A DNA stretch of 64,000 nt, taken from DASUAS01 sp963819475 (lineage in GTDB: Bacteria > Actinomycetota > Acidimicrobiia > IMCC26256 > DASPTH01). Below, piece after piece: positions 61,280-64,000 of the stretch. How positions within the stretch are numbered: the first letter of the stretch is position 1; every line of letters begins with the position of its first letter. Both the position numbers and the translations under genes were made by a program. The notes beneath the pieces are model-generated. The model searched no databases, had not been told where the DNA came from, and was given only the letters and a program-made list of their open reading frames with translations. The stretch lies in NCBI GenBank assembly GCA_963819475.1, contig CAWFWE010000002.1, positions 1,116,001 to 1,180,000 on the forward strand, read 5' to 3'.

Positions 61280-62245
61280 TCAGGCCGGCAACGCGCCGAT
61301 CCACGCCGCGATCCGCACCCAGAGCAGGGCGCGCGTCCCCGCCTGGTTGTGACAGTGGGCGGACCCGGGGAGCACGAAGAGCGTGACGTCCTTGCTCGAG
61401 CGGTAACGAGCGGCATTGCCCTCGAAGTCGTCGGTGAGGTCGTGGTCGCCGAAGGCCAGGAGCACGGGCACGGTGACGCTCGCCTTCTCGGCGTCGGTGT
61501 GACCGGGCACCATCGTGCTCAGCGCGCAGCTGAACAGGAGCTCGGTCCGCTGCGCCCCGAACGCCCGCTTGACGGCGCGCGGCACGTCGGCCTCGAAGAA
61601 CGAGCCGGCGGGGGCCCGGCGGGCGGTCTCCGGCGGCAACCCGCGAGCGCGCACCCGGGCCAGCTCGACCATCGCCCGCTCCCGTTCGGCGTCGGGCACG
61701 TCCATGAGGAGCCGCTCGTCGTCGGTCAGGGCCGCCCACGTGCCGTCGGCGCCGTGGCCGAGCACGACGATCGCGTCGAACGTGTCGTGGCGCGCCTGTT
61801 CCACGACGATGACCAGGCCACCCATCGAGTGGCCGAGGCCGATCAGCTGCGGTGGCTCGACGGGCGGGAGGTCGTCGACGAGATCGCCGTGCCGCAACCG
61901 GGCGGTCAACGCCCGGACCGCGTGGTCGTGCGTGGTCGCCGCCACCCGGGGCGTCACGATGCACAGGTCGTCGAGCGGGCTGGACACACCGAGCCCGAGA
62001 TGGTCGAGCGACACCACGAGCAAGCCGCGGTCGGTCAGCTCCCGCACCATGCTGTAGCCGTCGAGCCCCTCGACCCGGAGGTCGAAGTAGTCGATCGTGC
62101 AACGGCCGCCGGGGAGGCACCACACGACCGCGGGCGGTGCCGCGGGGTCGAGCTCGTCGGGCGCGTACGCCATGCCTCGGAGCACGTGCTCGCCCACGAC
62201 CGGGACGAGGTCCGAGACGTCGCACTCCACCGGCCACTCGCGCAC
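61280..62245 (-). CDS. Alpha/beta-fold hydrolase
   Basis: 321 residues. Oxyanion-hole region VWCLPGGR, nucleophile elbow LIGLGHSMGGLVIV, acid in LLAFGDHDLTDDF and His in LPGSAHCHNQAG make a complete triad. Likely an esterase or C-C/C-O bond hydrolase in the surrounding catabolic region. The frame stops at 61280 (WIGALPA), but a frame one base away continues as GLTREQVAAEPDDGERSSAPR to 61221 and looks protein-like, so an indel near 61280 is possible. Confidence 0.8.
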   Translation of the reverse strand: MREWPVECDVSDLVPVVGEHVLRGMAYAPDELDPAAPPAVVWCLPGGRCTIDYFDLRVEGLDGYSMVRELTDRGLLVVSLDHLGLGVSSPLDDLCIVTPRVAATTHDHAVRALTARLRHGDLVDDLPPVEPPQLIGLGHSMGGLVIVVEQARHDTFDAIVVLGHGADGTWAALTDDERLLMDVPDAERERAMVELARVRARGLPPETARRAPAGSFFEADVPRAVKRAFGAQRTELLFSCALSTMVPGHTDAEKASVTVPVLLAFGDHDLTDDFEGNAARYRSSKDVTLFVLPGSAHCHNQAGTRALLWVRIAAWIGALPA

Positions 62246-62277
62246 AGCAGAGACTACGACGCGGCATGCTGGCGGCC

Positions 62278-62406
62278 ATGACCGAGTTGCTGGGAGTCCA
62301 CCACGTCGGCGTGACCCACTCCGGCGTGATCGACACGCCGCGGGGCGGCATCCTCAACTTCAAGGACCCGGACAGCCTCGCCCTCGCGCTCTTCTGGGAC
62401 GGCTGA
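62278..62406 (+). pseudogene. Remnant of a VOC (glyoxalase-like) protein with large internal deletion
   Basis: The 42-codon frame joins a typical VOC start (MTELLGVHHVGVT) directly to a typical VOC end (HSGVIDTPRGGILNFKDPDSLALALFWDG). Normal members have about 90-110 residues between these blocks. The deletion kept the frame and both termini, leaving one strand from each half of the metal-binding fold, so it cannot form the usual site. It lies 32 nt beyond the divergent hydrolase start. Confidence 0.6.
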
Positions 62407-62491
62407 TCAGTGGTCGCACGCCCGACTCGGCAGCCGCGCCGACGTCCTCGCGCCGAAGCCGCCCGCGCCGCCGCCTTCGTGACGAACCCGT

Positions 62492-63151
62492 CTACGTCCC
62501 GACCGGCGTGCCCCAGTGGTCGAGGTAGGTGAGCTCTTCGACGGGGCGGCGGTCGGCCGGCCGGAAGTCGTCACCGGTGTAGTACGCGACCGGGAGCAGG
62601 CAGGCCTGGACGAAGCCGTCGGGAACACCCAGCAGCTCGTCGGCGTCGGCGCGCCGGTACAGGTGCACCGTCGTGATGACCGACCCCAGTCCCCGGCTGC
62701 GCAACGCGAGCTGCAAGCTCCACACCGCGGGGTAGATCGAAGGCGCCCAGCCGGCCGCGCCGCCCTTGTCCTCGATGCACGGCACCACGAGCACCGGCAC
62801 CTCGTGGATGTGCGCCATGAGGTGGTCGGACGAGTCCATCACGCGCTGCTGCTGCGCGGTCAGCGACGCCGGCGGTCGGGGCCGCGTGTACGTGCCCCCG
62901 ACCGAGAAGTTGCGGTAGAGGTCGGCGAGCTGTGCGCGCACGTCGGGATCGGTCACGACGATCCAGCGCCACGTCTGCAGGTTCGAACCCGTCGGCGCCT
63001 GGATCGCCAACCGCAGGCACGCCATGATCACGTCGAGCTCGACCGGGCGCGTCAGGTCGAGGCGCTTGCGCACCGCACGGGTCGTCGTGAGCAGCTTGTC
63101 GACGGTTGCGAGATCGAGGCCCGAGGCCCCCGGCACCGGCGGGTCAGCCAA
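62492..63151 (-). CDS. Nitroreductase-family flavoprotein
   Basis: 219 residues. TTRAVRKRLDLTRPVELDVIMACLRLAIQAPTGSNLQTWRWIVVTD carries the FMN-binding Arg-Arg/Ser-Asn-Gln region, and LRSRGLGSVITTVHLYRRADADELLGVPDGFVQACLLPVAY is the conserved C-terminal half. These enzymes reduce nitro groups, quinones or enones with NAD(P)H. The start overlaps the stop of the amidohydrolase gene by 8 nt, so both are in one operon. Confidence 0.83.
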   Translation of the reverse strand: MADPPVPGASGLDLATVDKLLTTTRAVRKRLDLTRPVELDVIMACLRLAIQAPTGSNLQTWRWIVVTDPDVRAQLADLYRNFSVGGTYTRPRPPASLTAQQQRVMDSSDHLMAHIHEVPVLVVPCIEDKGGAAGWAPSIYPAVWSLQLALRSRGLGSVITTVHLYRRADADELLGVPDGFVQACLLPVAYYTGDDFRPADRRPVEELTYLDHWGTPVGT

Positions 63152-64000
63152 TGCCGTACAACGCGAGCGCGCTCTCGCTCGTGATCACCTTCTGCTGGTC
63201 GAATGACAGCGGCTCGAGTGCCTCGGCGAGCTCCTCGGTGACGCCGGGGAACTTCGCGTCGGGGTGCGGGTAGTCCGATGCCCAGACGATCCGGTCGGCG
63301 CCGCACAACGGCGAGGTGGCGGTGAACGCCAGCATCGACTCGTCGGGGTCGAAGCTGATCCAGCACTGGCGCCGGAAGTACTCCGACGGCAGCATCTCGA
63401 GCCACGGCACGTCCCACTCGAACTTCTTCGAGTGGTGGTCGAGGCGCTCCAGCCAGGGCACCAGCCACCCACCGTTGGCCTCCAGGAACAGGAACTTGGT
63501 GTCGGGGAAGCGCTCGCAGACGCCGCCGGCGGTGATGTACGCGATCGAGTGCATGACGTCGACCGGGTTGGCGATCGCCTGGGTGAAGAGGATGTTGCCC
63601 ATCTCCCAGCCTCCGGCGGGCTCCTCCGACGCCGGCGCGTAGCTCCAGTTCGCGAATGGCCGCGCCAGCTTCAGGCCCCGGCACGCGCCGGGGAGGTCGG
63701 GCATGAGGAACGGGTGGAACGCGAGCACCAGGCCGGTGTCGGCCGCGGCCTGCCACACCGGGTCGTAGATCTTGTCGTTGAACGGCCGCCAGTCGACCGA
63801 CGGGTTGGGGCGCAGGAACACCGACACCATGCCCGGCTTCTCGGCGACCCGACGGATCTCGTCGGCGACCGCCTTCACGCCGTCCTCGTCGTTCATGGGC
63901 GGCACCGCGCCGGCCGCGAAGAGACGGCCCTCACCCTCCTGCGTGTGGTCCGACGCCCAGTCGTTGTAGGCGCGCGCCTGCACGCGGGCGAACTCCTCGT
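63144..64000 (-). CDS. Amidohydrolase-2 family protein (ACMSD-like), N-terminus beyond window
   Basis: The visible 285 residues are the C-terminal part of a metal-dependent TIM-barrel amidohydrolase: the strand-5 metal/substrate His in VLAFHPFLMPD, FLEANGGWLVPWLERLDHH, and the strand-8 Asp in IVWASDYPHPDAKFPGV. The last helix (VITSESALALYGI) is typical of the ACMSD/gamma-resorcylate decarboxylase group. The frame continues past 64000 (EEFARVQARAYNDWASDHT), so the N-terminal HxH is not seen. Likely decarboxylation or hydrolysis in a catabolic pathway. Confidence 0.83.
   Translation of the reverse strand, partial: EEFARVQARAYNDWASDHTQEGEGRLFAAGAVPPMNDEDGVKAVADEIRRVAEKPGMVSVFLRPNPSVDWRPFNDKIYDPVWQAAADTGLVLAFHPFLMPDLPGACRGLKLARPFANWSYAPASEEPAGGWEMGNILFTQAIANPVDVMHSIAYITAGGVCERFPDTKFLFLEANGGWLVPWLERLDHHSKKFEWDVPWLEMLPSEYFRRQCWISFDPDESMLAFTATSPLCGADRIVWASDYPHPDAKFPGVTEELAEALEPLSFDQQKVITSESALALYGIG

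Noticed and set aside
1..64000. rRNA, tRNA, insertion sequences, prophage or integrase genes
   Set aside because: None recognised by eye on either strand; a tRNAscan or IS search was not possible here.

Overview
The window is about 70% GC, gene-dense and read in both directions. Its content suggests an actinobacterium, most likely of the class Acidimicrobiia: AftD/DUF3367-type arabinofuranosyltransferases, a DUF222-HNH protein, an F420-dependent luciferase-like oxidoreductase, many class III CoA-transferases and EthD-type proteins, frequent 4-bp stop/start overlaps, and start codons with a TANNNT box 6-9 nt upstream and no ribosome binding site (leaderless mRNAs). This placement is inference; no rRNA, tRNA, insertion sequence or CRISPR array was seen.

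Layout. 1-7.7 kb: envelope glycan genes, namely a GT-C glycosyltransferase cut by the window edge, an AftD-like arabinofuranosyltransferase with one frameshift, and a GH43-like arabinanase lipoprotein behind a structured leader that may be a c-di-AMP-type riboswitch. 7.8-14.4 kb: mixed metabolic and housekeeping genes. 14.4-21.8 kb: a second, intact AftD paralogue, a second GT-C transferase and a DUF2142 membrane protein, pointing back towards the first envelope block. 21.8-29.8 kb: a universal stress protein and a complete-looking minus-strand Tad (Flp) pilus operon, cpaB-tadZ-tadA-tadB-tadC-flp and three TadE/G-like pseudopilins, ending in a secreted PKD-like protein; a divergent excisionase/BldC-like HTH gene lies at its head. 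30.7-35 kb: a secreted cupredoxin protein and a cyclase/NB-ARC/TPR signalling protein. 35-38.6 kb: a branched-chain amino acid type ABC transporter whose two permeases and first ATPase are one polypeptide. 38.7-42 kb: oxidoreductases and a hydrolase.

42-48.8 kb is a plus-strand operon: a molybdenum hydroxylase large subunit, two class III CoA-transferases (one apparently without the catalytic Asp), an ABM-fold protein and two tandem paralogues of unknown function. 48.8-53.6 kb holds a GH3 glycosidase and a DrrAB-like exporter with a divergent MarR regulator and operator-like inverted repeats. 53.6-64 kb looks like a second catabolic region: EthD protein, CoA-transferase, HTD2/mesaconyl-CoA-hydratase-like protein, FAD monooxygenase, two-domain DUF35-thiolase, hydrolase, nitroreductase and amidohydrolase.

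Three observations stand out. A 62-bp tandem repeat upstream of the EthD gene forms a chain of 20-codon mini-ORFs joined by TGATG overlaps, and two other genes have similar overlapping mini-ORFs. A hairpin element found between two convergent genes recurs in frame at the junction of the fused transporter. The arabinanase leader is strongly structured. At least five genes carry isolated 1-nt frameshifts in GC-rich stretches, which looks more like assembly error than decay.
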